Shown: in pieces, positions 17,265 to 25,844 of the stretch
Layout: the number at the start of each line of letters is the position of its first letter
Position numbering within the stretch: position 1 is the first letter of the stretch
NCBI RefSeq assembly: GCF_002777825.1
Contig: NZ_MEIR01000003.1
Span: 1-35,003, forward strand
Source: Snodgrassella alvi
GTDB lineage: Bacteria; Pseudomonadota; Gammaproteobacteria; Burkholderiales; Neisseriaceae
Direction of reading: 5' to 3'
DNA: 35,003 nt
Translations under genes and position numbers: made by a program
Notes under the pieces: model-generated
The model's database searches: none
What the model saw: only the letters and a program-made list of their open reading frames with translations
What the model was told of the DNA's origin: nothing

Positions 17265-17795
17265 ATGGATCAACCATCCTCAACCATGGCTTTGCAATAC
17301 CGGGAAGCCATGTCCAAGGTGGCGGCAGCAGTACACGTCGTCACCACAGAAGGCCATGCCGGACGTTATGGCATCACCCTTACTGCTGTTATGTCGGTAA
17401 CGGATACCCCGCCCACACTATTATTATGTATTAACCGCAATGCCCGCATTCAGCCGATTCTGCGTGCCAATGGGCAGCTGTGTGTTAATGTTTTGGCCGC
17501 TTCACAGCAGGATGTAGCCGAGCACTTTGCTGGCCTGACGTCCATTTCGGCCAGCGAGCGCTTTTTGCAGAACGAATGGCAAAATCACCACCATACCACC
17601 CAGCCACAGCTAGTGGGTGCACTGGCACATCTACACGGCCACATTATCGACAGCCATGATATGGGCAGTCACAGTGTGTTTTACGTAGCCATTGAGCATA
17701 TCAACGTTAATTCTCAGGAAAATCAGGGATTACTGTATTTTCAGCGGCAATTTGCTCAAACTGCAGTACCAGTATGTGAAACACACTATGTCTGA
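17265..17795 (+). CDS. hpaC: Flavin reductase, HpaC-like
   Basis: The protein of about 176 residues belongs to the flavin-reductase family. AAAVHVVTTEGHAGRYGITLTAV near the start and TPPTLLLCINRNARIQPIL after it form the FMN/FAD pocket; the C-terminal GSHSVFYVAIEHI is typical. Such enzymes use NAD(P)H to make free reduced flavin for a two-component monooxygenase, here expected to be HpaB (4-hydroxyphenylacetate 3-hydroxylase), which is not in the window. The start is the ATG at 17265, one base after the farR stop; an upstream start inside farR (17229) would give a lysine run unlike the family. It is probably translated by coupling to farR. Confidence 0.87.
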   Translation: MDQPSSTMALQYREAMSKVAAAVHVVTTEGHAGRYGITLTAVMSVTDTPPTLLLCINRNARIQPILRANGQLCVNVLAASQQDVAEHFAGLTSISASERFLQNEWQNHHHTTQPQLVGALAHLHGHIIDSHDMGSHSVFYVAIEHINVNSQENQGLLYFQRQFAQTAVPVCETHYV

Positions 17796-17846
17796 AGCAT
17801 TTTCCTGGCAAATTAGCTGTTAATATCTGTCGGCACTGATAAACAA

Positions 17847-17876
17847 AACGGACTGTCCATACTTGTACAGCCCGTT
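17847..17876. terminator. Convergent terminator between hpaC and fba
   Basis: AACGGACTGT and ACAGCCCGTT pair at nine of ten positions around a 10-base loop, between the converging hpaC and fba genes. T tracts are weak on both sides. Confidence 0.55.
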
Positions 17877-17893
17877 ATAGTTGGCAGAAATAT

Positions 17894-18958
17894 TTATTTT
17901 ACAATCTGTACCAGCTCACCTGCTGCATAGCGATTTGCCATTTTTTCCAGAGAAACCGGTTTAATCTTATCTGCATAGCCAGCTGCACCAAATGCCACGT
18001 AGCGGTCGATACATACCTGTTTCATCGCTTTAATGGTTTCAGTAAAGTATTTGCGCGGATCAAATTCTGCCGGATGTGTAGCCAGAAAACGGCGAATGGC
18101 ACCGGTACTGGCCAAACGCAAATCGGTATCAATATTTACTTTGCGCACACCGTACTTAATTCCTTCCACAATTTCTTCCACCGGCACACCGTAAGTTTCC
18201 GGAATACTACCACCATACTCATTGATTACCTGTAACCACTCCTGTGGCACCGAGCTGGAGCCATGCATCACCAGATGGGTATTGGGCAGGCGCTCATGAA
18301 TTTCGCGGATACGGTCGATACGCAATACATCGCCAGTTGGCTTGCGGGTAAATTTATAGGCACCATGGCTGGTACCTATGGCAATAGCCAGTGCATCCAC
18401 GCCAGTGTCCTGCACAAAGCGCGCTGCTTCATCCACACTGGTGAGCATCTGCTCATGGCTGAGTTTACCAGCAGCACCGACACCATCTTCTTCGCCGGCT
18501 TCACCAGTTTCCAGATTACCCAGACAACCGATTTCCCCTTCAACCGATACCCCGCAGGCATGTGCCATGTACACAGTTTTACGAGTAACATCCACATTGT
18601 ATTCATAGGTAGAAGGAGTTTTAGCATCACTCAGCAGCGACCCGTCCATCATTACTGATGAAAAGCCCAGCTGGATGGAACGTTGGCAAACTTCTGGTGA
18701 AGCACCGTGATCCTGATGCATTACTACCGGAATATGCGGAAATTCTTCAATGGCCGCCAGAATCAGATGGCGCAGGAACGGTGCGCCGGCATATTTACGC
18801 GCGCCAGCACTGGCCTGCACAATCACTGGAGCGTTAACTTCATCGGCCGCTTCCATAATCGCACGCATTTGTTCTAGATTATTGACATTAAACGCCGGCA
18901 GGCCATAACTGTTTTCTGCAGCATGGTCGAGCAGTTGGCGCATAGAAACTAAAGCCAT
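17894..18958 (-). CDS. fba: Fructose-bisphosphate aldolase, class II
   Basis: This zinc aldolase interconverts fructose 1,6-bisphosphate with DHAP and glyceraldehyde 3-phosphate. The 354-residue product starting [15 protein letters not shown] equals the neisserial enzyme length. VMHQDHGAS (79-87) carries the catalytic Asp83 and the zinc ligand His84; VEGEIGCLG and the later HGSSSVP and [10 protein letters not shown] are further active-site blocks of the long (Calvin-cycle subtype) branch. I chose the ATG at 18958, preceded by GGAGAATCTC, over an in-frame upstream start at 19006 that falls on the -10 element. It appears to be a single-gene unit. Confidence 0.95.
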   Translation of the reverse strand: MALVSMRQLLDHAAENSYGLPAFNVNNLEQMRAIMEAADEVNAPVIVQASAGARKYAGAPFLRHLILAAIEEFPHIPVVMHQDHGASPEVCQRSIQLGFSSVMMDGSLLSDAKTPSTYEYNVDVTRKTVYMAHACGVSVEGEIGCLGNLETGEAGEEDGVGAAGKLSHEQMLTSVDEAARFVQDTGVDALAIAIGTSHGAYKFTRKPTGDVLRIDRIREIHERLPNTHLVMHGSSSVPQEWLQVINEYGGSIPETYGVPVEEIVEGIKYGVRKVNIDTDLRLASTGAIRRFLATHPAEFDPRKYFTETIKAMKQVCIDRYVAFGAAGYADKIKPVSLEKMANRYAAGELVQIVK

Positions 18959-19005
18959 GAGATTCTCCGTGGGTACTTGGTAAGAATGGGTAAAAATTTG
19001 GCGCA

Positions 19006-19014
19006 ATTATACCA
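19006..19014 (-). promoter_or_regulatory. Extended -10 promoter of fba
   Basis: On the minus strand TGGTATAAT gives a perfect -10 hexamer with a TG extension, about 48 bases before the fba ATG. No strong -35 is present, which fits an extended -10 promoter. Confidence 0.6.
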
Positions 19015-19047
19015 TCAAGCACCATGTTTGTAGGCATGTGCATGCAC

Positions 19048-19072
19048 TATTCAGTAAATCTGTGTCTGAATA
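19048..19072 (-). terminator. Weak hairpin after thiQ
   Basis: TATTCAG and CTGAATA form a perfect 7-bp stem with an 11-base loop, 15 bases past the thiQ stop. No T tract follows. Confidence 0.3.
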
Positions 19073-19086
19073 AATAGTTGTGGGAA

Positions 19087-20022
19087 TTACTGGAAAAAAA
19101 CGATTCGTTCGCGTTGTACAGTTAATGGCAGCCAGTCACCCGCATTCACGGCCTGATGCAGTGGCAGCCACCAGCGCAATATCCCGTATTGCGGATGCAG
19201 CAGCTGTACATCATACGATCTGGCCGTCAAACACACCTCTGTTACCTGTACCTGCACCCCGTTTTGTGGATCATATTGCAACGCATTCTGCGGAATATAG
19301 TAAGCATCACTAACATTATCGCAGCCCAGCAAACGTGCAGCCCAAGCATCTGCCGGCCGCGCCAGTAATTCAGATTTCTTGCCCTGCTGTATCCAGCTAC
19401 CATGCCTAAGCAGACAAATGCAATCGGCCAGTGCAAACGCCTCCTGCGGGCTATGAGTAACCAGCACCGCAGGACATTTCTGCTGGCGTAGCAAACGCAA
19501 GGTTAATTGCTGCAAACTGGCACGCAGAGTGGTATCCAGTGCTGAAAAAGGTTCATCCAGCAGCAATGCCTGCGGTTGCAGAATCAATGCCCGTGCCAGT
19601 GCTACCCGTTGCCGTTCTCCGCCGGATAACACCCCTACCGGCTGAGTAGCTGCTTCAGCCAGCCCTACTTCCGTTAAAAGCTGCTGTGCCTGCTGCCGGG
19701 CACATGATTTACTTACCCCATGCATACGCAGGCCAAAAGCCACATTCTGCCAGACATTCAGATGTGGTAATAAAGCATAATCCTGAAACATCAGTCCGAT
19801 ACGGCGCTGTTCCGGCGGTAAAAAAGTAATATCTATATCATTAATCAATATTTCACCGCTATCCGGCTTCACCAGACCAGCAGCCATATTCAGCAAAGTT
19901 GATTTACCACTTCCGCTTTCACCCAATACCGCCACCAGCTCACCATCGGCTACTTGCAAACTTAAATCCGCTGCCACTACCTTATCAATAAACTTTTTAT
20001 TAATCTGTTGCCAGCTCAACAT
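19087..20022 (-). CDS. thiQ: Thiamine ABC importer ATPase ThiQ, with C-terminal extension
   Basis: This ATPase powers the thiamine importer from the cytosolic side. The nucleotide-binding parts are intact: Walker A GESGSGKST (34-42), the Q-loop MFQDYALLPH (78-87), signature LSGGERQRVALARAL (132-146), Walker B LLLDEP (153-158) and the switch histidine in VTHSPQEA. At 311 residues it is about 80 longer than E. coli ThiQ (232). The extra C-terminal part, after about 230, looks like a small beta domain similar to the TOBE regions of CysA/FbpC-type ATPases. The ATG overlaps the thiP stop by 7 bases. Assignment to thiamine rests mainly on the operon with tbpA; alone it could be read as an iron or polyamine ATPase. 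Confidence 0.85.
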   Translation of the reverse strand: MLSWQQINKKFIDKVVAADLSLQVADGELVAVLGESGSGKSTLLNMAAGLVKPDSGEILINDIDITFLPPEQRRIGLMFQDYALLPHLNVWQNVAFGLRMHGVSKSCARQQAQQLLTEVGLAEAATQPVGVLSGGERQRVALARALILQPQALLLDEPFSALDTTLRASLQQLTLRLLRQQKCPAVLVTHSPQEAFALADCICLLRHGSWIQQGKKSELLARPADAWAARLLGCDNVSDAYYIPQNALQYDPQNGVQVQVTEVCLTARSYDVQLLHPQYGILRWWLPLHQAVNAGDWLPLTVQRERIVFFQ

Positions 20023-21587
20023 ATGCGTTGTCCCTTTCTGCCCTTACTCCACTCCAGCAAAGCAAAAATCAGCATTGCCAGCAACATCAACAGTAAAGTC
20101 AGCACCATAGCACGGTCATAATTATCACGGCCGGCTGTGCTCAGATAATGATAAATCAGCGTAGTTAATGTCTGCCATTCAGGCCGTGATAAAAACAGAG
20201 TGGCTGCAAACTCCCCTACACAGGTGGCCGCCGCCAGCGCCACCCCGCGCTGCATAGCCGGCCGCAACAGCGGCAAAATCACATACAGCAACACCTGTAT
20301 ACGACTGGCTCCTAAAGTCCTCGCCGCCTGTGTATAACTGTGCGGCAGACTGTCCCATGCCGCCAGCACATCCTTAGTAATAAACGGATAGGCAAGCAAC
20401 GCATAGGTACATACCAGCATACTTAATGATGCCGTCCAGCCCGGATAGCATAATAACAGCCCAAACGACACACACACCGGCGATACCATAAACGGTAGAA
20501 ACGTCAGGCTGCGCACCCACGCCAATCGCTGCGCCAACGCCGCATGAGTAAAACCCAGCAGCAGGGCTAACACCATTGCCATCAACGTAAAACGCAAAGT
20601 ATTCAGCAGAGCCAGCCATGTAGTGCTTTCCAGCAATACCAGCCACGAACTGCCGGCCAGCACAGCACGCCAGCCAACTGCCAGCAGCGGCAACACACAA
20701 CAGCCCAGCAACAGCAGCAATGCCAGCAATAATCCTAGTTTCTGCCGTGCGGTTGGTATTTGTGGAGGCAGCATCTGCACCAGAGCCGTTTGTGCCGTAT
20801 ATTTACTCAGACAGGCATACACAATACCAGCCAGAAAAGTCGTAGCCAGCGTCCACAACACCAACACACCAGCTTGTGCCATATCCAATTCATAAGCAAT
20901 CAACTGATAAATCTGTACTTCTAGCGTAATGTAATGCTCGCCCCCAAGCAATAAAGCCAGACCAAAACCAGAGAAACAGTACAAAAACACCATGCACACA
21001 CCACCGGCCAACCACGGCAGCATCTGCGGTAACTCAACACAAACAAAACGCTGCCACACTCCTGCACCCAAAATCTGTGCCGCATACAAACGTGTCGCCG
21101 GTACCTGACACAAGCCCTGATAGGCCGCACGCACCATTACCGGCAGATTAAAAAACACATTGCCATACAACAACAACCACGGCGTTTCTTCCCAGCCACG
21201 CCACAACAGCCCCTGCGCCCCGAACAGCGCCAGAATACCCACACCAGCCACCAGCGTCGGCATCACAAACGGCAGCATCAGTAAACGCAACACCCAGCTT
21301 CGGCCAGCAAACTGCAAACGGGTAACCACCCACGCCACCGGCACACCCAGCAACAAAGTCAGCCCGCTGCTGATAGCGGCCTGCCAAGTTGTCCAACCCA
21401 GTAAACGGCGCAAATACTCATCCTGCCAAACCATACGGAAACTGTCTGCATCCGTTTGTTGCAGCATCGTCCACAACGGCAGCAGCACCACAGCCAGTAA
21501 AAACAGCAGCGGCAACAGAAACAGCATTCCCAGCAGCACTTTTTGCGCCATACCACTAGCATTTGCTTTAATGCCGTTTACCTTCAT
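20016..21587 (-). CDS. thiP: Thiamine ABC importer permease ThiP
   Basis: The protein of about 523 residues is a fused double permease of the binding-protein-dependent type, with about 12 membrane helices. Each half has an EAA-like coupling loop: YAAQILGAGVWQRFVCVELP in the first half and QAARTLGASRIQVLLYVILP in the second. E. coli ThiP has the same two-domain layout and 536 residues. It forms the membrane channel for thiamine together with ThiQ and TbpA. The likely start is the ATG at 21587, six bases after AGG; a GTG at 21593 is an alternative. A hairpin separates it from tbpA. Confidence 0.88.
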   Translation of the reverse strand: MKVNGIKANASGMAQKVLLGMLFLLPLLFLLAVVLLPLWTMLQQTDADSFRMVWQDEYLRRLLGWTTWQAAISSGLTLLLGVPVAWVVTRLQFAGRSWVLRLLMLPFVMPTLVAGVGILALFGAQGLLWRGWEETPWLLLYGNVFFNLPVMVRAAYQGLCQVPATRLYAAQILGAGVWQRFVCVELPQMLPWLAGGVCMVFLYCFSGFGLALLLGGEHYITLEVQIYQLIAYELDMAQAGVLVLWTLATTFLAGIVYACLSKYTAQTALVQMLPPQIPTARQKLGLLLALLLLLGCCVLPLLAVGWRAVLAGSSWLVLLESTTWLALLNTLRFTLMAMVLALLLGFTHAALAQRLAWVRSLTFLPFMVSPVCVSFGLLLCYPGWTASLSMLVCTYALLAYPFITKDVLAAWDSLPHSYTQAARTLGASRIQVLLYVILPLLRPAMQRGVALAAATCVGEFAATLFLSRPEWQTLTTLIYHYLSTAGRDNYDRAMVLTLLLMLLAMLIFALLEWSKGRKGQRIC

Positions 21588-21630
21588 ATGCACCTGTTCA
21601 TTACTTTTAAATTCACCGTTTATACAATCA

Positions 21631-21654
21631 AACAGGGCACTACCATGCCCTGTT
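21631..21654 (-). terminator. Intercistronic hairpin between tbpA and thiP
   Basis: AACAGGGCA and TGCCCTGTT form a perfect 9-bp stem with a 6-base loop, in the 127-base gap between tbpA and thiP. The T tract is weak, so it may be an attenuator or stabiliser that keeps the binding protein in excess of the membrane parts. Confidence 0.6.
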
Positions 21655-21714
21655 GTTATTCCCTAATCTAGCAATGGCAGACAGCCCTACTCCAGAGCAA
21701 TGCCCCTTATCTGC

Positions 21715-22722
21715 CTAGCGTTGCACCACCTTCACCCACTGTTTCACCCAGCCTTGCTGTTTTGCGGCCATATCAGCCATACTCGGCTGAACCACAGTAG
21801 TAGGAATACTCACATGGCGATATACAGCAGGAAGCGTCACTCCCTTCACTGCCGGATAAACCCACATTGACATAGGGATAGCACTTTGCACCTGATTACT
21901 TTGCAGATATTGCACCAGCTTCGCCGCCAGTACCGGCTGGCTGGCATTATTCAGCACCGCAGCACCTTCAATCTGGCGAAATACCGCACCCTTAAAACGT
22001 AAATCGCCAGTTGGCGGTGTCTGGTATTTGCCTTTACCATAATACACCTCGGCTACTGGACTGGAAGCATAGCTCACCACCATCGGCCGGCTACCGCCAT
22101 TCAGCGTAAAATCAGTGTAATAAGCCTCACTCCAGCCCTTGGCCACTTTCACCCCGTTCTGGCGCATTTTTGCCCACCACTGCCACGTACCTTGTTCACC
22201 AAGACCACCAATATTGGCCAGCAGAAACCCCAGCCCCACCGTTGAAGTGGCCGGGCTAGGTACCACCAGCAAATCCTTGTAAGCCGGGCTGGCCAGCTCT
22301 TCCAGCGAACGCGGTAAAGGTTTCTTGTGTTTCTGGAACCAGGCCTTATCATAATTAATTGCAATATAGCCATAATCCACTGCCAGCACCTGCGGCAAGT
22401 CCACGTTTACCGCGCGGCTGGCCGGCTGGCTGGCAGCAAACAGCTTAAACTGCTGTGCCTTGCTGATATTACTGTTATCCAGACCATATACCGCATCGGC
22501 AATCGGTTTGGCACGCGTTAAAATCAGCTTATTGAGCATCTCATTGCCACTGCCAACCTTAATCAGAGTTAACTTAACCTGATTATCCTGCTCAAACTGA
22601 GCCAGAACATTTTTCGGCAAAGCAAAAGAATCATGCACGGCCAAACGCACTTCAGGCTGCGCCTGTACCCATGCGGCCATCAGCATGCATAATGTCCCGA
22701 TTAACCACTTACCTGCCTTCAT
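21715..22722 (-). CDS. tbpA: Thiamine-binding periplasmic protein
   Basis: The 335-residue protein has a signal peptide (1 to about 21, ending VQA before QPE) and then the fold of TbpA/ThiB: VRLAVHDSFALP at the start, a middle with VYGLDNSN and VDYGYIAINYDK, TSTVGLGFLLANIG, the ligand-site motif KGWSEAYYTDF, and the end block IPMSMWVYPAVKGVTLP. These follow the E. coli protein closely. It catches thiamine or its phosphates in the periplasm and hands them to ThiPQ. I chose the ATG at 22722, five bases after a perfect AGGAGG, rather than the GTG at 22737 that overlaps it. No TPP riboswitch is visible in the short upstream region. Confidence 0.92.
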   Translation of the reverse strand: MKAGKWLIGTLCMLMAAWVQAQPEVRLAVHDSFALPKNVLAQFEQDNQVKLTLIKVGSGNEMLNKLILTRAKPIADAVYGLDNSNISKAQQFKLFAASQPASRAVNVDLPQVLAVDYGYIAINYDKAWFQKHKKPLPRSLEELASPAYKDLLVVPSPATSTVGLGFLLANIGGLGEQGTWQWWAKMRQNGVKVAKGWSEAYYTDFTLNGGSRPMVVSYASSPVAEVYYGKGKYQTPPTGDLRFKGAVFRQIEGAAVLNNASQPVLAAKLVQYLQSNQVQSAIPMSMWVYPAVKGVTLPAVYRHVSIPTTVVQPSMADMAAKQQGWVKQWVKVVQR

Positions 22723-22816
22723 CCCAGCCTCCTGCACTTAAAATTATCCATATCCTGTATACAATCATACCTGTTTTACGTGTCCATAGTACAAACCTGA
22801 CGCCAACTTACAAATC

Positions 22817-23461
22817 ATGACAACCCATTACTGGCTATTCGACCTCGACAACACACTGCATCAGGCCGATGCAGGCATCTTCAGCATTATCAATCAGCAC
22901 ATGACTGCCTATCTGGCTACTAACCTGCACATGGATAGCGCAGCAGCCTCACAACTGCGCCAGCAATACTGGCAAGACTACGGCGCCACGCTGGCAGGCC
23001 TCAGGCTGCATCATCCCGAAATAAACCTGCACGACTTTCTGCTTGCCTGTCATCCACTGGCACAGATTCTGCCCCTGTTACAACCCATGCCACAGTTACA
23101 GTACACATTGGCACACCTGCCCGGACACAAAGTAGTTTTTTCCAATGGCCCCAGCCATTATGTACAGGCACTGGTCAGTGCCATGCAAATCCAGCCACAC
23201 TTCCATGCCCTACTTGGCACAGACAACATTGAACTGCACTACAAACCTCACCCCCAAGCCTACCACAACCTGTGCCGGCAACTGCATATCCAGCCACAGC
23301 AATGTATTATGGTAGACGATAGTCTGGCCAACCTGAAAACCGCACATACACTGGGCATGCGTACCGTATGGTATGGAAAGCACAGCCATCCCGCCCCTGA
23401 AACCGATGCCTCAGCCCCAGACATGTCCAGCCTGCTGCGCATCGCCTCAGACCTACTGTGA
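22817..23461 (+). CDS. HAD-family pyrimidine 5'-nucleotidase-like phosphatase
   Basis: The 214-residue cytosolic protein has all four HAD motifs: FDLDNTL (8-14, nucleophile Asp9 and Asp11), FSNGP (108-112), Lys143 in YKPHPQAY and VDDSLANL (166-173). Between motifs I and II lies a helical cap. The wording matches the pyrimidine 5'-nucleotidase group (yeast Sdt1-like), which removes phosphate from UMP/CMP-type nucleotides or pyridine nucleotides. The real substrate is not visible from the sequence. It is divergent from tbpA, with under 100 bases between them, and a lipoprotein gene and glmU follow on the same strand. Confidence 0.85.
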   Translation: MTTHYWLFDLDNTLHQADAGIFSIINQHMTAYLATNLHMDSAAASQLRQQYWQDYGATLAGLRLHHPEINLHDFLLACHPLAQILPLLQPMPQLQYTLAHLPGHKVVFSNGPSHYVQALVSAMQIQPHFHALLGTDNIELHYKPHPQAYHNLCRQLHIQPQQCIMVDDSLANLKTAHTLGMRTVWYGKHSHPAPETDASAPDMSSLLRIASDLL

Positions 23462-23531
23462 AGCGCTATACGCCAGCACACAAATTCTCTACAATAACAG
23501 ATATAAATCACCAACCACAAAGGACAACGCC

Positions 23532-23801
23532 ATGCGTGCGGGAATCTATTTATTATGCGGTTTACTGACCCTCAGTGGCTGTACATGGGAAACCTATCAG
23601 GATGCCACCGGACAAACCAAACTGCGCCAGAAATACGAGCCGGGTACACGAGTGGTATATCAGGATGGCACCTACTCGCACAACATGCGGTACAACAGCA
23701 TGCGTCCCGAACCTCATGTCATGAAACCCAGCGTAGGTGATGCCAACGAAAAACTGCCGGCACATACCCACTGGTCAAACACAGACAGCAGTGCCGAATA
23801 A
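23532..23801 (+). CDS. Small lipoprotein of unknown function
   Basis: I do not recognise a function. The 89-residue product starts MRAGIYLLCGLLTLSGCTWE: a short signal peptide with the lipobox LSGC, so Cys17 should be lipidated and the protein anchored to a membrane. The mature part is small, polar and rich in Tyr, Thr and His (RVVYQDGTYSHNMRYN), without clear domains. The ATG at 23532 has AAAGGA 8 bases before it, which decides the start against a longer frame that overlaps the nucleotidase gene. A hairpin follows at 23822. It lies directly before glmU. Confidence 0.8.
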   Translation: MRAGIYLLCGLLTLSGCTWETYQDATGQTKLRQKYEPGTRVVYQDGTYSHNMRYNSMRPEPHVMKPSVGDANEKLPAHTHWSNTDSSAE

Positions 23802-23821
23802 TCCACATACACCCATACACA

Positions 23822-23860
23822 GGGCTGCTGGAATCAGATATAAATTCCGGCAGCCCGTTT
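23822..23860 (+). terminator. Hairpin between the lipoprotein gene and glmU
   Basis: GGGCTGCTGGAAT and ATTCCGGCAGCCC pair over 13 positions with one G-U wobble and a 9-base loop. GTTTATA follows. It is probably a partial terminator, since glmU starts 25 bases later. Confidence 0.65.
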
Positions 23861-23884
23861 ATACATCTGAATACATACTGATTT

Positions 23885-25255
23885 ATGCCTACTACACCCC
23901 TTAATATTGTTATCCTCGCTGCCGGCAAAGGCACCCGCATGTACTCCCGCCAGCCCAAAGTGCTGCATGAAATTGGTGGCATCAGCATGCTGGAGCGCGT
24001 TATCCGCACTGCCCAGAGCCTGCACCCCGACAACATCAGCGTCGTCATCGGCCATGGCAAAGAACTGGTGCGGCAACGCATTCAGGCAGATGTGCACTGG
24101 GTTGAACAAAACCAGCAGCTAGGCACTGGCCATGCGGTAAAAATGGCACTGCCGCATCTGGGCAGCAGTGGGCGTACCCTGATTCTATATGGCGACGTAC
24201 CCCTGATTGACCAGCAAACCTTACAAGACTTACTCAGCACCGCCGGTGAAGATATTGGCCTGCTGACCGATGTGCTCGACAACCCCTCCGGCTATGGCCG
24301 CATCATTCGTGAACAGGGCAACGTTGTAGCCATTGTCGAAGAAAAAGATGCCAGTGCCACCGAAAAAGCCATCCGCGAAACCAACACCGGCATCTTCGTA
24401 CTGCCCAATCACAAACTGGCACAATGGCTTAATGCCCTGCAAAACCATAACGCCCAGCAGGAATACTACCTCACCGATGTGATTGCACTGGCACAGCAGG
24501 ACAACATCCCCGTACATCCGCTACAGGTGCGCGCCTCATGGCTAGCAGCCGGAGTGAATAACAAACTGCAATTGGCACAACTAGAACGCATCTTACAACA
24601 GCAGCAGGCTACCGCCCTCTTACAGGCCGGCGTTACCCTGCGCGACCCAGCACGCTTCGATTTACGTGGACAGCTTACTCACGGACAGGACGTAGTTATC
24701 GACATCAACGTCGTACTTGAAGGCAACATAGAACTGGGCGACAACGTTACCATTGGTGCCAACTGCGTGATTAAAAACGCCATCATCGGCGCTGGTACCA
24801 CCATTCACCCCAACTCCCATCTGGATAACTGCATCATTGGCAGCAACGCCCAGATTGGCCCATTTGCCCGTCTGCGTCCACAGACACAGATTGGCGATGC
24901 CGTACACATCGGCAACTTTGTCGAAGTTAAAAACAGCAACATCGGCTATGGCAGCAAAGCCAACCACCTTACCTATCTGGGCGATGCCACCATCGGCGAA
25001 CACAGCAACATCGGTGCCGGCACCATCACCTGCAACTACGATGGCGTCAACAAATACCGCACCATCATCGGCAATCAGGTACGCATCGGCTCCGGCAACA
25101 TGCTGGTTGCGCCCATCACCATCGGCGACCGCGCCACCACTGGCGCAGGCAGCACCCTGAGCAGAAACTGTCCAGCCGACAAACTGACACTAGCACGCAG
25201 CCGCCAGACCACCCTGCCAGAATGGCAACGCCCAGAAAAATCGGCCAAAGAGTAA
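23885..25255 (+). CDS. glmU: Bifunctional UDP-GlcNAc synthesis enzyme GlmU
   Basis: GlmU acetylates glucosamine 1-phosphate and then joins it to UTP, giving UDP-GlcNAc for peptidoglycan and lipooligosaccharide. The 456-residue length is standard. The uridyltransferase half has LAAGKGTRM (11-19), the QLGTGHAV region and LYGDVPLI (about 100-107). The acetyltransferase half (about 250-440) is a left-handed beta-helix of hexapeptides such as IGANCVI, IGSNAQIGPFARLR and IGAGTITCNYDG. The ATG lacks a strong ribosome site, and a hairpin lies just upstream. It should be essential. GlmS for the first step of the same pathway is 4.7 kb downstream. Confidence 0.97.
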   Translation: MPTTPLNIVILAAGKGTRMYSRQPKVLHEIGGISMLERVIRTAQSLHPDNISVVIGHGKELVRQRIQADVHWVEQNQQLGTGHAVKMALPHLGSSGRTLILYGDVPLIDQQTLQDLLSTAGEDIGLLTDVLDNPSGYGRIIREQGNVVAIVEEKDASATEKAIRETNTGIFVLPNHKLAQWLNALQNHNAQQEYYLTDVIALAQQDNIPVHPLQVRASWLAAGVNNKLQLAQLERILQQQQATALLQAGVTLRDPARFDLRGQLTHGQDVVIDINVVLEGNIELGDNVTIGANCVIKNAIIGAGTTIHPNSHLDNCIIGSNAQIGPFARLRPQTQIGDAVHIGNFVEVKNSNIGYGSKANHLTYLGDATIGEHSNIGAGTITCNYDGVNKYRTIIGNQVRIGSGNMLVAPITIGDRATTGAGSTLSRNCPADKLTLARSRQTTLPEWQRPEKSAKE

Positions 25256-25275
25256 ATCAACTCTTACCCGCACCA

Positions 25276-25310
25276 TCAACCCGTCATGCCGCAGCCACAT
25301 AACGGGTTGA
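25276..25310 (+). terminator. Probable terminator of glmU
   Basis: TCAACCCGT and ACGGGTTGA form a perfect 9-bp stem around a 17-base loop, 20 bases past the glmU stop. The T tract is weak. Confidence 0.5.
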
Positions 25311-25433
25311 AAACCAGCTTTTGCACTCGCTTTTACCCTATATTCACAATCAACTGGCACACACAGCCGCTGAATCAGCCTGCCCAAAATTACACAATCA
25401 CCACAAACTTAAACATACCCAGATTATAAACTA

Positions 25434-25452
25434 CATAATAATCATACTCATT
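25434..25452. promoter_or_regulatory. Fur-box-like sequence upstream of feoA
   Basis: CATAATAATCATACTCATT matches 12 of 19 positions of the classic Fur consensus. Iron control of feoAB by Fur is common; the site itself is only a candidate. Confidence 0.3.
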
Positions 25453-25514
25453 ACCAAAAACTTGACACAAATTCCTAACAGCGCAGCTTCCCCTTAGCCA
25501 TCCATGCATGCAAA

Positions 25515-25544
25515 TTAACAGGTAAAAGTAATATCATGTACAAT
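25515..25544 (+). promoter_or_regulatory. Candidate feoAB promoter
   Basis: TTAACA (25515-25520) and TACAAT (25539-25544) are each one base off consensus and are 18 bases apart. Transcription would begin near 25551, about 50 bases before the feoA start, beside a Fur-like half site. Confidence 0.6.
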
Positions 25545-25601
25545 AAAAATGATTCCCACTAAAAACAACAACACAATACCTATTTCCTAAGGTTTAGCGC
25601 A

Positions 25602-25844
25602 GTGTCAACACTTACCCTCGATCAACTACCGTTTGGGCAACCGGCAGTCATTACCCGCCTATTGCCTGAATCCATGCCATTTCGCCGCCGCCTGTTAGCC
25701 ATGGGCATCACCCCCGGCAGCCACGTCACCGTTATCCGCACCGCCCCCATGGGCGACCCACTGGAAATCAAAACCCGTGGTTTCTACTTGTGCCTGCGCT
25801 GCAGCGAAGCAAAAGCCATTAGCGTAGTTGAGGTAAAAAAATGA
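25602..25844 (+). CDS. feoA: Ferrous iron transport accessory protein FeoA
   Basis: This 80-residue cytosolic protein is an SH3-like FeoA: LPFGQPAVITRLLPES at the start, FRRRLLAMGITPGSHVTVI in the middle and GDPLEIKTRGFYLCLR near the end. FeoA is needed for full activity of the FeoB channel. The start is a GTG at 25602 with AAGG about 9 bases before it. Its stop overlaps the feoB ATG by 4 bases (ATGA), so the two are translationally coupled. Confidence 0.94.
   Translation: MSTLTLDQLPFGQPAVITRLLPESMPFRRRLLAMGITPGSHVTVIRTAPMGDPLEIKTRGFYLCLRCSEAKAISVVEVKK

Larger units (their letters stand above)
25311..25601. other. Control region of feoAB
   Basis: No gene is seen. It holds the promoter at 25515-25544 and two loose Fur-box-like stretches: 25434-25452 (12 of 19 matches to the Fur consensus by eye) and around 25542-25560, where the reverse strand reads GAATCATTTTTATT next to the expected start of transcription. 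Confidence 0.5.

Noticed and set aside
22723-22816. TPP riboswitch before tbpA
   Set aside because: The gap is too short and lacks the conserved elements.
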